A stretch of 64,000 nucleotides of DNA from Atrichornis clamosus (taxonomy: Eukaryota; Chordata; Aves; Passeriformes; Menuridae): assembly GCA_013400975.1 (NCBI GenBank), contig WBMZ01000207.1, positions 103,708 through 167,707 of the forward strand. Reading direction: 5' to 3'. Below are positions 22,918-35,364 of the stretch, piece after piece. How positions within the stretch are numbered: the stretch's first letter is position 1; every line of letters starts with the position of its first letter. The position numbers and the translations under genes were made by a program. The notes under the pieces were generated by a model. The model was not told where the DNA came from and did not search any database. It saw only the letters and a program-made list of their open reading frames with translations.

Positions 22918-23110
22918 ATTTAAATCCCAGAGTGATTGAAGTTAGAAGGGACCTCTGGACATCACCTGGTTCAAAATCTGAGTTATTTCCATAAATCCCA
23001 TCCGGTTTTGTGGTAATGAGGCAGGATCAATTATTCTGATTGAACATCCATCCTTCCTGGATTTCCAAAGCCTGCACCACATTCCTGGGGGGCATTTCCT
23101 TACCTTGAAA
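22918..23110 (-). mobile_element. Diverged CR1 fragment, reverse orientation
   Basis: 'gattgaagttagaagggacc' and 'tctggacatcacctggttca' match the reversed tail of an older CR1 subfamily. Beyond 22980 the similarity fades. Confidence 0.55.
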
Positions 23111-24825
23111 AAAGGAGGTCAGTGTTCATCAGAACATCCCTCATATTCTGCAGGGAAAAGAGGTTTTAATTATTCTGTGCTGTTGCTGGAAAATGTATTT
23201 GAAAACTTCATTCTGAAGCTCAGAATTCCTGTGATTTTTCCTGATTCTCCCAACAGTGGGAAGGATTTCTTGGAGGGATCTGGGAACGGCCCTGAAGGAT
23301 TTTGTCTGCTCTGTGATTGTGTTTTCCGTAGGTGGAAATATTTCCTGGTCTGCTTAGGGCTCATTCCTGGGAATGAACTCTGGGTTTGGTGGGAGCTGGG
23401 AGTGCTGGGATCCCTGGAGACAGTCTCTGGAAAGCTGGGAATGTTCTGGTGGGAGGTGAGAGCCCCTGAGTTGTGTGCAGATCCGAAAAATTACAGGAGG
23501 GGGGACGCTGAGGCTCAAATCTGAACTCCCCAAGGTGGGAGGCCTTGGTTAGTGTGGGAAGAGGATATTCCTTGGATTTGTTGTCCTTTTGCTGCCCATT
23601 TTAACACCTCCCAAAGAGATGGAGGCGAAAATGCTGATGGATCATTTAGAGGAACAACTTCCCTAAAATGTTGCTGTTTTCTCACTTTGGAAGCTGTTCC
23701 CAGCAGAGGATATCCCATCCCTGGCTTGGTTGGGATGGTTCTTCCCAAAAAAACCCCACGTGGAGTAGAGGATCAATCCACAAAACCAAGCCCTGGTGAT
23801 GTGCGGCTCTGCCAGGAGTGGGAGTCACTGGTGGCCCCACCTGACATCACACAGCAAACCCTGGAGGTCTGTTTCTAAAAATAAACCACAGAAATCCTTT
23901 CTATCCCGAAAAAACAATGGACACAACCCAAATATCCAGAGGCCACTGCTTGCTGTGGCAGTGCAAATGCCAACCCGTCCAAAAAACCCCTGATTTAGGT
24001 GATTTGTGCTCTCCCTGCCTCATCTCTGCAGTTATTTCTCAGCTAAAAATACCCAGATTAATGTTTTGTCTGCCTATATTTAGACCTTGTCTGGTGCCAT
24101 CAGTTTCTGAAGCTCTTGGAGTTTCTTTTCAGCTGGCATTTTAAAAAATTTTGGTGTTTTTTTAGAAGGCCTAAATAGAATAACTGTGATTAATATCAGG
24201 TGTAGTTGTATGGAGGAGTTTTAAAAAGATGGCTTAGTCAGAGGTGATGAGTTAAAATTGTCATTATTTTCTAAATGTCCTTTTGTCCACAACTAATACT
24301 TCGTTGTTGCCATATAATCTTTTAATTCATGTGCATTTCTTAGATTCATTGAATTTGATTCTGTGTGAGTGCTCCAAAACGAAAACATTTTTTTGTGTGA
24401 ATTACAAAGGTGAGCCCAGGAATTTTATTAAAGATAATCCTGGTGCTGCGGATTTTGCCTGGAGATAAAAGTGGTTGGAAAAGCACAAAAAAAAAAAGGC
24501 TTTCAGTGATTCTATGATAATTATAGACCTCAATCCAGAATGCAAAAAAGACAGCTTGAGATGTGTGTGGAGTGGAAAGAAATGAGTCACTGTTAATCAG
24601 CAAAAGACAATGAGGCCTCTGAAATATTTTGCTCAAACTTCAGCCTCGCTGGAATTGTAAAAGAAATGAAAATGGTGGCAACCCAGCTGATGTGAAAGCT
24701 GAATCAGACACGAGTGGGGCACAACTTTGTGACTAATGATAACTCATCTGAGAGGAAAGATCAATCCCGGTTTGTTTTTATGTGGAGAACCTGCTGGATC
24801 TCGGCTGCTCCGGGGTTTCATCCCT

Positions 24826-24897
24826 GCGAGTGTCCAAGGCCAGGGATTTGGAGTGAGATCAGCTTTAAGGTCCCTCCCAACCCAAGATTCCACGATT
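24826..24897 (+). mobile_element. CR1 tail fragment
   Basis: 'gagtgtccaaggccagggat', 'gctttaaggtccctcccaac' and 'ccaagattccacgatt' mark the last 70 bases of a CR1. It directly precedes the 24.9 kb minisatellite. Confidence 0.75.
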
Positions 24898-24904
24898 GGG
24901 TGTG

Positions 24905-25335
24905 GGTTTGTTCAGTTTTGGGTTGGTTCTGTTCACTCACTGGTGATTTTGTTCAGTCTTTGATTGGTTTTGTTCAGTTTTGGGTTGGTTTTGTTCACTC
25001 GTCAATTTTGTTCAGGTTTGAGTTGGTTTTGTTCAGTTTTGGTTTGTTTTGTTCAGTTTTTGATTGGTTTTGTTCACCTTTTGGTTGGTTTTGTTCAGGT
25101 TTTGGTTGGTTTTGTTCAGGTTTCGGTTGGTTTTGTTCACTTTTTGGTTGGTTTTGTTCTGGTTTTGTTGGTTTTGTTCAGGTCTTGGTTGGGTTTGTTC
25201 AGATTTTGATTGATTTTGTTCAGTTTTTGGTTGGTTTTGTTCAGGTTTTGGTTGGTTTTGTGCAGGTTTCGGTTGGTTTTGTTCACTTTTGGGTTGGTTT
25301 TGTTCATTTTTGGGTTGGTTTTGTTCCCGTTTTGG
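24905..25335. repeat. G/T-rich minisatellite, about 20 copies of a 21-bp unit
   Basis: The unit is close to ggttggttttgttcagtttt plus one base, with frequent caggt/cagtt and cactt variants. The plus strand is almost free of A. The period of 21 keeps frames open, giving a false 218-residue Phe/Cys-rich frame on plus and a Gln/Asn/Pro/Lys-rich one on minus. Confidence 0.96.
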
Positions 25336-25555
25336 CCTGCACACCCTCACCCCTCCTCTCCCTGCTCTAGCGTAGAAATCCATGGAGTCTAACATTTTAT
25401 TTGGCATGGGATTAGGGAATATATTGAGGTTGCTCCAGGGCTGGGATGCAGCTCTGCCTTCCAGCATAATTCCATGTCCATTTAACAGCCCACCTGTTTC
25501 TCCTGGGAAGCTTTAATGCCTGGAGTTTGATTCCACACAATTTTCTCATTCCTGC

Positions 25556-25822
25556 CAGGAACAAGGGACAGGATGAGAGGAAACAGCCTCAGGTTGTGCC
25601 AGGGGAGGTTTAGATTGGATATTAGGGGGGGAAATGGATGGAATGGGTTCTAAAGTGCTGGAACTGATTGTCCATGGAAGGGGTGGAGTCAGCATCCCTG
25701 GAAGTGTTCAAAAAACACACGGATGTGGCTCCTGGGGACGTGGTCAGTGGTGAACACGTTGGACTTAATGATCTTCAAAGTCTTTTCCAGCCTTAACAGT
25801 TCTGTGATTCCATGATTTCCCA
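25556..25822 (+). mobile_element. CR1 LINE 3' fragment
   Basis: It runs from 'caggaacaagggacaggatg' through 'aggttgtgccaggggaggtt' and 'tggaagtgttcaaaaaacac' to 'aagtcttttccagccttaac' and 'tctgtgattccatgatt'. Confidence 0.93.
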
Positions 25823-26973
25823 ACCAAAACTCACCAAAATCCACTTGTAAATCCCATTTCTAAATATCTGTAGCCCAGCCACTGCCTGAGTTCCTGAATT
25901 CCTCACGGTCCATCTCCCCCTGGCACTGGGAGGCTCGGATTCCTTTGGACCTTTCCTTGTGTCTTTCCAGTGCCTACACCTGGAATATTTTCAAACTCGC
26001 TTTTTGTAGCCATTCCCTGCTGGAATATTCTGAGCAGAGACCTGGATAACACTGGGAGTGCTGCTGGAAAGAAGGAGAGGACTGGGAATGTGGGATTGTC
26101 CTGTGCTGCTGCCTCAGTCACGTTCTCATCCCACCTGCAGCTCCAGGGGCTCATCACCCGTCACTGGAGACTCTCTTTCCATTAAAAATCCATGGATCTT
26201 TTTATTTACTTGGAAAGGCCACAGCCAGCTCCTCCCTGACCCTGATTTTTTTGGCAGTGGCACCGAGCTGCTCTCCAAGATTTTGGCTGTGGATTTATTC
26301 CTTTAATTAAGCCATAATGGACAAAGCTTTATTTGAATTCCAACAACTGAGCAAATCCTGCTCTTTCCCAGCTCCACTGAGGAATTGGCAAAGCTGGAAT
26401 TGTGGAATGTTGTGAGCTTTACCTGTGTGTGTCTGTGTGTGTGAGGCATTCCTTAGGGAAAAGTAGCTATAAATAAATGTTCCTTATAAACCCGATCCTG
26501 GTTAATCCGAGGGAGCTGGTGAGGTGTGGATGATCTGAGGCACCAAGAAATCCAAATAACTGCCATGGAATGGGAATGATGCTCTGTCAGTCAGCTGAGA
26601 GGCTGGGAGGGCAAGAGGAAAATGCAAAACCTTGGATTCGTGGTGGAATTTTCCGTTCCTGCTCAGCGGTCGCAGGTGAGACCAAAATCAGAGAAATTTG
26701 CTGGCTCATGAAGATGATTCCAGTTTTTTTGTGGATAGGAAGAGGAGGGTGATCCAAGGCTAAACATTCCTTTCTGTCCCCTTTCCTGGGTGAGTGGGGA
26801 TGCTGCCAGCAAAGCTAAGCTCTGGTTTTCCTTGGGAACGTAGGGCAGGATGCAAAAACGGCCTGGCAAAGTGGGTGCCTGGATTGGATCCATTGGATTC
26901 TCTGGCAGCAGGAAGAACCTTGCTCTGACAGAGCAATTTTGGGGGTTTTTTTTCATATTTGTCACTGTATTAT

Positions 26974-27178
26974 AAAATCATGGAATTGTTTAGGCTGGAA
27001 AAACCTTCTGAGCTCTTCAAATCCACCCCTTCCCCAAGGCCACCACTGCCCCACGTCCCCAAGTGCCACATCCACATGGATTTTCAATCCCTCCAGGGAT
27101 GGGGACTCCACCCCTGCCCTGGGCAGCTTTTCCGGGGCTGGAAAACCTTTTTGGGGAAGGAATTTTCCCTGCTACATC
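26974..27178 (-). mobile_element. CR1 LINE 3' fragment, reverse orientation
   Basis: 'aaatcatggaattgtttagg', 'gtccccaagtgccacatcca', 'gatggggactccacccctgc' and 'ctgggcagctttt' identify it. Confidence 0.9.
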
Positions 27179-28195
27179 TCTGTGGTAATATAAAACCTTT
27201 TCTCACCAGGATATATCAAATTTTCAGACTTTTTTTTCTTTTCCCCCCACTGGCTTCTCCTTTCTCTGGAGTCGCCCCGGAGGTCTCTGCCTGGGAGGAA
27301 TAAATTGGCTCGTGGAATTAATGTGTAATTTATTAATCTGTGGCTCTGAAATGAGGAAATAATCCCAAGCAACACAGATTGGTCTGACATATGTGATTAC
27401 TCACTCTGGATAATATAGAAGGCATTTAAATGTTCTCTGAGAATAAATCAAGCACAATCAAAGTTGCTAAGCAAATTCCCTTCTTGCATCACGCCCTGAT
27501 GGCTTATATAATATTATAATCAATGTATAAATGATATAAATTTATCATTATATGGATTGAATTTAGAAATACATATTTATTTTCTCCGTCACCGGGTGGT
27601 AACAGCATAAATAAGAAAAAAGGGGCACTGTAGCATGGTAAGGAATTGTAGTTTTTTTGGCAGATAAATTGTGGTTAATATGGAAAAAACGGGACCAAAT
27701 CCAGTTTAGGGGGAAAAAAAAAAAGCAGGGAAAAACCACCAGGTTTGCAGTGATTACCAACTCCTTCATGCGTGTTCTGGATGCAGATAATTCTTCTGTG
27801 CCTGGGAACACCTCGAGGGGCTCTGCTCCAACCCTGCAAGGACCTGGCTGACGTAGGGGGTGAATTCAGGGTGAGCTCCCAACCGCCACAGACCCTCCTG
27901 GTGTCATTCTTAACCATGGAATTCGATTTTTTTGGGGACTGCTCTGAAAAATATTCTGGATTTTCGTGGCCTCGTTAGAGATCCTGGGTGTTTGAAAGAC
28001 ATAAACATTGATGGAATCCGTGCTTGGATGCAGGAGTTGGATGTTAAGGCAGAAATTAATGGAAAAGCTGCTTGTGGAATGAGGAATAGCCTGGGAGCAC
28101 CTGGATGCTGAGAGAATGGGAAGGGCTCCAAAGGTGGCCTTTTATTGAGGGTGGGTCCTGTCCAGCCTTTGCTGAGCTCACAGAGGTGGGAATTG

Positions 28196-28528
28196 CATGG
28201 AATCCCAACTGGTTTGGGTTGGGAGGGATCTTAAAGCTCATCCCATTCCACCCTTGCCATGGATGGACCTTCCACTATCCCAGGCTGCTCCAGCCTGGCC
28301 TTGGACACTTCCAGGGATCCAGGGGCAGCCACAGCTTCTCTGGGCACCCTGTGCCAGGGCCTCCCCACCCTCCCAGGGAAGGATTCCTTCCCAGTATCCC
28401 ACCCAAATCTCCCCTTTTTCAATCTGAAGCCATTCCCTGTGTCCTGTCCCTCCATCCCTTGTCCCAATTCCTCTCCAGCTCTCCTGGAGCCCCTTCAGGT
28501 CCTGGAAGGCCACAATCAGGTCACCAGC
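28196..28528 (-). mobile_element. CR1 LINE 3' fragment, reverse orientation
   Basis: A well-preserved copy: 'tttgggttgggagggatctt', 'ccttggacacttccagggat', 'gggcaccctgtgccagggcc', 'ccattccctgtgtcctgtcc', 'ctctccagctctcctggagc'. It is one of the least diverged copies in the window. Confidence 0.95.
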
Positions 28529-29084
28529 TGTGGTTTTGTCTTCTCTGGCCATTTCTAGCTCTCCAAAACATCTCTTCCAAGGCCCAGCCAAGAATCAGCA
28601 GTGCCTGCCTTCCCAAAAATTCCAGAGGCCCCTGAATCTGTGGGAATGGAGATACAGACAGTGTAATTTTAAATTATTAAATATAGACAGCCCTTATCTC
28701 CCAACAGGAATATAAATAACAGTGGCTTGTTATTAATTTTTTGTAGCCTCTGAAATGTGGGGAATTTGTCACACAAACCAGTGATTAGTGAGGGATTTCT
28801 GCTTCTCATTCAGCAGGAAACTTGCAGGGAAGGATAAGGAAAATGGTTAAACGTGTAATTGAAAGTTTTCTGTCATGGAGCCACCAGCCTGTGAGGCAGC
28901 AGATGCTGTAATTGAGCAAAAACAGGTGGGTTTGGGGTTTTTGGGGTGTTTTTTGCTTAAAAATTAACCAGCTGAGCCCCACGAAACCTTCTGCTTTTGG
29001 GCTGGAAAGATTTTCCTGCACTGGGTTTTGCTCAGCCTTCTGTTAAAAAGAGATTATGAAGGGAGGGTGGAAGATGTTTGTGCT

Positions 29085-29225
29085 ACAGAATTCCAGAAGG
29101 GAATTTAAGGATCATTTCATTCCAGCCCCTACCACGGGCAGGGACACCTTCCACTAATCCAGGCTGCTCCAAGCCCTGTCCATCCTGACCTTGGACACTT
29201 CCAGGGATGGGACATCCTCGTTATC
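29085..29225 (-). mobile_element. CR1 tail fragment, reverse orientation
   Basis: 'cacgggcagggacaccttcc', 'actaatccaggctgctccaa' and 'cttggacacttccagggatg' are clear. The initial part is diverged. Confidence 0.87.
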
Positions 29226-32154
29226 TCTGGACAACAGCATCAGCATCTCTTCACAGCTGAAGGGATGATGCTTCCAGATATTTCTTTGCTGTTCCATTTT
29301 TATTCCTGTGAAACCCGGGATTTGTGTTGTGTGTTTTGGGAGGTCGATCTCTGTGCTGGGGCTTGGCATTCCTGCCTTGCAGGAAGATGTGGCTGATCCA
29401 AGGCAGCTCAAATTCCAGTGGTGAATTCTTAACAATTCAGGTGAAATTCTGATTTTAACTCAGCAGAGTTTGGAATGATGGTTAGAATCCCAATCATGTG
29501 TTTTAAGTCGAGCCTATCAGCAGATTTGCTCTGAGGGAGCTAAAGGTAAAACTGGGCCTAGGATGGAGTAGAATTAACTAAGCCTGACCTGCCCCTGATG
29601 GAATTAGCAGCACTTCCCAGTGGGATGGACACGGTGCATCTCCTGGATGCGATGGAAGGGAAATAAGGGAAAAAATGAATGACGTTTTGTGTCGTTCCCT
29701 CTCAGTCTCCTCTCCTTTTTTTTTTTCCCTGTTTCTCCACTTCTGTTGTGTCTCGAGAGCTGCTCCATCCATCCAAAGGTTTCAGTTCTCTGCCACAAAC
29801 ACATCCTTCTGTACAGCTTCTTCTGATTTTCTTGGAATCTTCTCCAGCTTTTCGCAGTGCTGCATCCAGCTCTTCTTTCCACATCCCTGTCACCTTCTCA
29901 GCTCCTTCTTCCCAGCCGCTGAAAGCCTTGGCTGTCATTCCTGATCCTCACATTTTAATCCACAGTGGCTTCTATTCCCACATTAAAGCACCATTCCCTG
30001 GCATCCCTTCTCCTGGCTGCTTCCCTTCCGCAGCTCCCAGTTCACTGATGGTTTTTTTGTCTTGCTCCAGACATTTCCCTTTTGTTTGATTCTTTTTTGT
30101 CTCCCCCTCTCTCATGTCTGCCTGTCTCCCATTCCCTCTTATTTATTCCCAGTGCTGGCTCATCCTGGCAATTACATCTCCTGCCTGAGGGGTTGAGCTG
30201 GAGATCACATCCCTGTCAGTCCTGTGACATTTCCACCGCAAATTTGTTCCGTCCTCTGCTGCTGTCTTTGTAACTGAGTGATTTTCCAGTACAAATGACT
30301 CTTCCCATATTCCCAACGCCCTCTCCTGCCCTCCCACTCCCTCTGCTCTCTCCAGTCGCTGTGTTGGTTTAGTCCAAGAGAAAGTGGTCGTTTTACAGGG
30401 GTTTTGTTCTTCCCTGACCTTGGTTTGCTTTTCCCCTTTTCCTCAAAATCTTGTTCTTCCTCCCTTCCACAAACCCAGACATTCCTTAACTTCTCTTTTC
30501 CTCTAAACCCATCACACGACCCAATTCCAGTTTCTCCTGTGTGGCCCCTCCTGCTCCGAACGATCCCTTTATTCCCTGATGGAAACTTCAGCTGATCCCA
30601 CTGCCTCCTCTTTAGGATCATGTTCATCTCTCCCTGAGCTAATGGAGCTAATTGGCTCCTAGAGTTTCTCTCCTGGAAGTCCACTGTAGATCCTTTCCCA
30701 ATCCATCTTCCGCAGGATACATTTGGCAGAAATCCAAATGTTAATCCATCCAGTGCTGTGAAATTCCATAATATTCTGGCCCGAGGGTGTTTTTTTCCAC
30801 ATCGGATGTGTTCTGATTATAGTCTAAAAGAAGGATATTGGCTTCCAAGGGATTGGATCCTTCCCTTGTGCATCCTCAGCTTTCAATCAGTGTTCTGGAG
30901 TTGTCCATCTCTCCCGAGTGACCTCTCCAGTCTCGTGCCCGATTGAAGCCAAACAAATCCTGACGTGGGACCTTCAGGTTCCTTCCAGGACTGACACAGG
31001 AACAGCCCCTGCGGCTTCAGGAGCACGTGGATGTGACAGGGATGAGGACAGCAAATTGCTGGAACAGCAATTCCAAACGCACACGGAGTGAAAATGAATA
31101 GTCCTCATTTTCAGATGTTTGAAAGTTTGATAAAGATTTTGGTTTTGCTGTTAAAGAGGGAATTCTATCAGCCAGGATTTCTGAAAAGGAGACTCTGTGC
31201 TCGATTGAAAATACGTTTCCCCTGAGTTTCCTTCCCTGGAAAAAGAAGTACAAGTAGAACCAGCAAAGCACAATCCCTCGAAATCATTTGTCTAATTAAT
31301 CTGCCATTGGGTTGGGGTTATCTTTTTGGGATGCCTTTGGGATGGATGGAACAATGACCACAGGAACAGGAGGGAATTTCTAACTGTTTTCCTCTGAAGG
31401 TGCTTCTGGAGAATGTGCTGTGAGGGAGGATTGTCCAATTACTCTGCCCCTGGCTGGAAGTGCTGTGAAAAGTCAATTTAAGAGCTTTTCCTTTCCTCCT
31501 GAGGCGTGCAGAGCACTTCCCAGCTCCCCTTTCCCTGGTGTTTTGTTTCATCCTGGCTGTTAGGACTTAGGAACAGGTAAATAATGGTGCTGCTGAAGAA
31601 GAAGGATGGGTTCTTGTTGCTTAGCAATTGCTCTCAGCACACTGAAGAGCAGCTTTTGATGGGGAGCTGCAGCCTTGGAAATGGTGTTTATCACTATATC
31701 AGTTATTTTCATAAAATATCTGAAAACTTTCGGCAGTTCCAGGCCCTTCAGTGAGTTAGGGAGTGTGGCAGGAATCTCAGCCAAGTAAACTTGAACTTTT
31801 GAAAGTTTCCTTAATTGTCCTTGTTCTTCCAAGCGGTCTCGTTCTCCTGCCAGGCACGTTCCTTTAATCATCTTTTCCTCCTCCTCAACATTTCCTTCAT
31901 GTTACTGATCCCCCTTCTGATGGAGTTGTTACTCCTGGTGGGCTGCAGGCAACAATCTGTGTTGATGGACAAGTTACTGCAGCCCAGGGGGTTCCTGGAG
32001 TGCTGCAGGGGTTCAGGAAAGAGGGAGATGCCTCTGGACCATTTTCATTTGTAAACCTGTGCCTGCACCCCTGGTGTCAGCCCAGCCTTGGGATGAACAG
32101 ACGGAAAACAAACCCGGGAGAAGGACTTGGAGGGGCTGGTGAGGGAGAGACTGG

Positions 32155-32690
32155 GCTGAATTCTGCCCCTCTGCCCTGCTCGGGTGAGATCCCACCTGCA
32201 GAGCTGCTCCAGCCCGGGATCCAACAGCAGGAGCACATGGAGCTGCTGGAGTGAATCCAGAGGAGGCCACGGAGCTGCGCCCAGGGCTGGAGCTGCTCTG
32301 GAGCCAGCCTGGGAGAGCTGGGGGTGCTCACCTGGAGAAGAGACGGCTCCAGGGAGAGCTCAGAGCCCCTTCCAGAGCCTAAAGGGGCTCCAGGAGAGCG
32401 GGGGAGGGACTTGGGACAAGGGATGGAGGGACAGGACACAGGGAATGGCTTCAGATTTAAGAAGGGGGGCTTTGGGTGGGATATTGGGAAGGAATTCCTG
32501 GCTGTGAGGGTGGGGAGGCCCTGGCACAGGTTTCCCAGAGAAGCTGTGTCTGCCCTTGGATCCCTGGAAATGTCCAAGGCTGGGTTGGAGCACCCTGGGA
32601 TAGTGGGAAGTGTCCCTGCCCATGGCAGGGGTGAGACTGGATGAGCTTTAAGATCCCTCCCAACCCAAACATTCCATGATTCCATGAACC
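32155..32690 (+). mobile_element. Long CR1 LINE 3' fragment
   Basis: About 535 bases, reaching back into the segment 'agagctgctccagcccggga' and 'gagctgctggagtgaatcca', then 'gggatggagggacaggacac', 'ggaattcctggctgtgaggg' and a tail 'ccattccatgattccatgaa' with small changes. It is one of the longest CR1 copies here, ending about 2.4 kb before the B3 start. Confidence 0.94.
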
Positions 32691-35075
32691 TCCCCAGGGG
32701 CTCTGATGCCCTGTGTGCTCTCTCTGCCACTTCTGTTGCTGGTGGTAACCTCAGCAAATACAGCCAAATTCCTTTTCCCGAATTCCTGCCAGGTTTACTC
32801 AGATCCCAGACTTTCCTGCCAGTTAGCTCCAGCCTCTGGTTCTCACCTCCTCTTGGCTTATCCCAGAGTGACGCAGCGTGTCTTGCCAGAATTCCAAGGC
32901 TGGAAATCCATGGAGAACGTCAAGATGTTGGCTGCAGGGTGTGGAACACCGGAAGCTGAGGGGTGGGATCTGGAACACCAGGAGAGCTGTGCTCCAACCT
33001 TTGCCAGGGAACTGTGGCTCCCATTGCCACCAGGGTCTGGAAGGTGTTGGGAAAAGGAACGTCCTGTGCTCAGGGTCAGCCTTCAAAGTGCTCCAAGCAG
33101 CCTCAGCTTGGAGCAGCACCTGCATTCCAGCTTCCTGAAAGGGGTGGCACTTTGTGTTTTCCCTCTTTCTCCTTTCCCAAGGGAATGGAGCCTCCCTCTC
33201 CGCCCCAGGCTCCTTCTCCCCTTAGCTCAGTTAAATGGCATTTATTGCCTCAAATTGGCTCCATTTTCTTGCATCTCTTTGCCCATCCCAGCTCAGGACC
33301 TTCCCCAGGCTGTGGGGCTGGCAGTCCATTGCTAATTGATGGATGTCCAAATGATGGGAAGCACTCCCTTAATGGACTCTGTGCTTGATTGCTTTTCAAA
33401 GGTGAATTCCCTCTGTTCTCCCTGCCCTTTGAGGGAATGGAAAAGGCATGGAAATTTCTCTAATACCAGCTGTATCCTCACAAAACCCCTCCGATATCCC
33501 ACTTGGATTAGCGAGTTCATTTTTGATTTCTGCTCGGAATTCTGGATTGGAAGCATTTGTGTGGATTTGATTCCTCATTCAGCACAGCTCCCAAGCTTCC
33601 CTTTGTCTCTCCCTGCCTGTCAGTGCAGAAACAGATCCCAGCCTAACACGTCATAATTCCTAAAGCATTCCATGTTCCTGTTCTGCTGCTGCCTGAGCCC
33701 CTCACTGTTCAATCCCGCTGCATTTCCACTCTCCTCAAGTGAGGTTTAGGCAGGTTTCTCTGGTTTATTTTGGATTTTAATAGCTGTGAGTGGTGAAGGG
33801 CGCAGGGCAGGTGGGGTGGGATGTGTGGGAGCTCCTCTGTGGGCTCTGCTGTAAGGAAACTCTCTCCAGGAAGCTTTGCTGGGAGCTGAGGGAGGCTTGC
33901 TGGGGTTTCTGTAAAGTATTCTGGGATATCGGAGTGAAAAACCACTGGAATGGGCAGGGACTGGCGGGGATTTGTTGTGAAATTGATGCCTGCCCTGTGC
34001 CATCAGAGCACCTTCCCCACAGCCTCCCTGGGTATCTCTTCCCTGTCCCCTCCTCCTTTATAAAGATTTATTGTGTTTGCATTTAAGGCCACCTGCTTTT
34101 GTCCAGCTATAAAGATGTTCTGCCACTCCCTCTGGTGTTTACTGTGCCCTTACAATCAGCACCTTGTCTTTAACTTCCTGACCTGGATGTTGGCTTTTTC
34201 TCCTTGGAGGTGCACACATTGCTTTCATGGTGTTTATATCCAGAGAGAAAATGACTGTATTGTTTTTGTTTGTTTGTTTTAAATACATAGAATCTTAAAT
34301 GGATTGGGATTCACTTTGCAGGGAGGCGCCAGGCCCCTCATCCTTTGGGGATTTGGCACTGGTTTTACCCTTTGGCTGTGGATCCCAGGACAGTGGAGCC
34401 CATGGAGCAGGCATTCCTGCATGCTTTGTTCCTGCAGAATAGCATTCCTTGCCTTTTTTGTTATTGTTCCCTATTAGACCTTTATTTTTCTGTGCCACCT
34501 TTAGCGCTTCCCACATCCCTCCCAGAGGCGGGGGTCTCTCCGGGTGTGTCGGACGGCTCCTTGAAAATTCCCTGGGAATCCGACACGCTCCCCACAGGGC
34601 AGAACAGAGTCCGGTTGTCAAAATAACACCGAGCCAATGAGCGCGGCTTGGGTGGAGCTACTGCGGTGCGGGCAAAACTAATTCTCAATGAAACCCTTTG
34701 ATTAAACACCCCGAGCCGGGCGGGGTGCGGGATTCCTGGCGCTTCTCCCTGAAAACCCAGCGTTTTTGCGGCGGGCGAGGGCGGGATGCTGTAGGAGCAG
34801 GGCTGGATGGATGGCAGCGGGCGCTGATGAATTTTTCATGAGCGGCCGTGCGGGGCTGGGTGGCTCCGGCGCGGCCCCGCTGACACGACAGCGCCCCGGA
34901 GCATCTTCGGAGGGACAGCCAGCCTGAGACGGGGCCCTGTGCCAGCCCTGCCTGACCATCCTTGGATTTGTGCCGCTCCAGGCTGGGCTTTGCTGCGGGA
35001 GCGCAGCCTGGTGAAGGAGCGGGGGCAGCCCCGCCGCTCGCTCCGCCGCCCTCGCAGCGCTTTGGGGTCGGCGAG

Positions 35076-35099
35076 ATGCGGTCCTGTGGCGACCTCTGA
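35076..35099 (+). promoter_or_regulatory. Candidate upstream ORF in the PDE4B3 leader
   Basis: ATG CGG ... CTC TGA encodes seven residues (MRSCGDL) with G at -3, and ends 29 bases before the main ATG. If the leader includes it, it could lower or gate translation of PDE4B3. Whether it is transcribed is not known. Confidence 0.45.
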
Positions 35100-35128
35100 G
35101 CGGCCACAGCTCGCCCAGAGCCGCAGCT

Positions 35129-35364
35129 ATGACAGCCAACGAGGCTTCCCGGGAACTGGCCGCTCCAGAGTCCGAGATCTACATCAGGACCTTCAAGGAG
35201 CAAATGCACCTGGAGCTGGAGCTGCCCAAGCTGCCCGGGAACAGACCCACGTCGCCCAAGATTTCTCCTCGCAGCTCGCCCAGGAACTCCCCGTGCTTTT
35301 TCAGAAAGTTGCTGGTGAATAAAAGCATCCGCCAGCGCCGTCGCTTCACGGTGGCACACACATG
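35129..35364 (+). CDS. PDE4B: PDE4B3 first coding exon (isoform-specific N-terminus)
   Basis: The exon gives 78 codons plus TG before a GTAAGG donor. The peptide starts MTANEASRELAAPESEIYIR and continues with TFKEQMHLELELPKLPGNRP, then SPKISPRSSPRNSP, then FFRKLLVNKSIRQRRRFTVA-HT. This is the known N-terminus of long isoform PDE4B3. From memory, the last 60 residues are almost unchanged from mammals, while the first 20 vary. The Ser-Pro rich block and basic RQRRRFTVAHT end resemble the start of PDE4D5. The split TG codon completes a Cys with the shared next exon. The open frame would read on as Trp if the donor were ignored. The ATG has G at -3. The exon's 236 coding bases equal in length and end phase the B1 second exon. 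Confidence 0.96.

Larger units (their letters stand above)
18566..35128 (+). other. PDE4B intron and B3 5' flank
   Basis: From the GTAGGT donor at 18566 to the B3 start, no further exon was recognised. The named repeats account for about a quarter of the block. 18900-19990, 23120-24820, 25830-26970, 27180-28190, 29230-32150 and 32700-34480 contain no feature I can identify. 29690-30620 is notably pyrimidine-rich on plus. Confidence 0.75.

Noticed and set aside
24714..25370. 218-codon Phe/Cys-rich frame that looks like a membrane protein
   Set aside because: It is the 21-bp G/T minisatellite read in frame; the period is divisible by three, so stops are avoided. There is no protein-like variety.
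29690..30620. Pyrimidine-rich kilobase as a possible LTR or processed gene
   Set aside because: No terminal repeats, primer site, poly-A or protein similarity could be seen. It remains unexplained but unsupported as an element.
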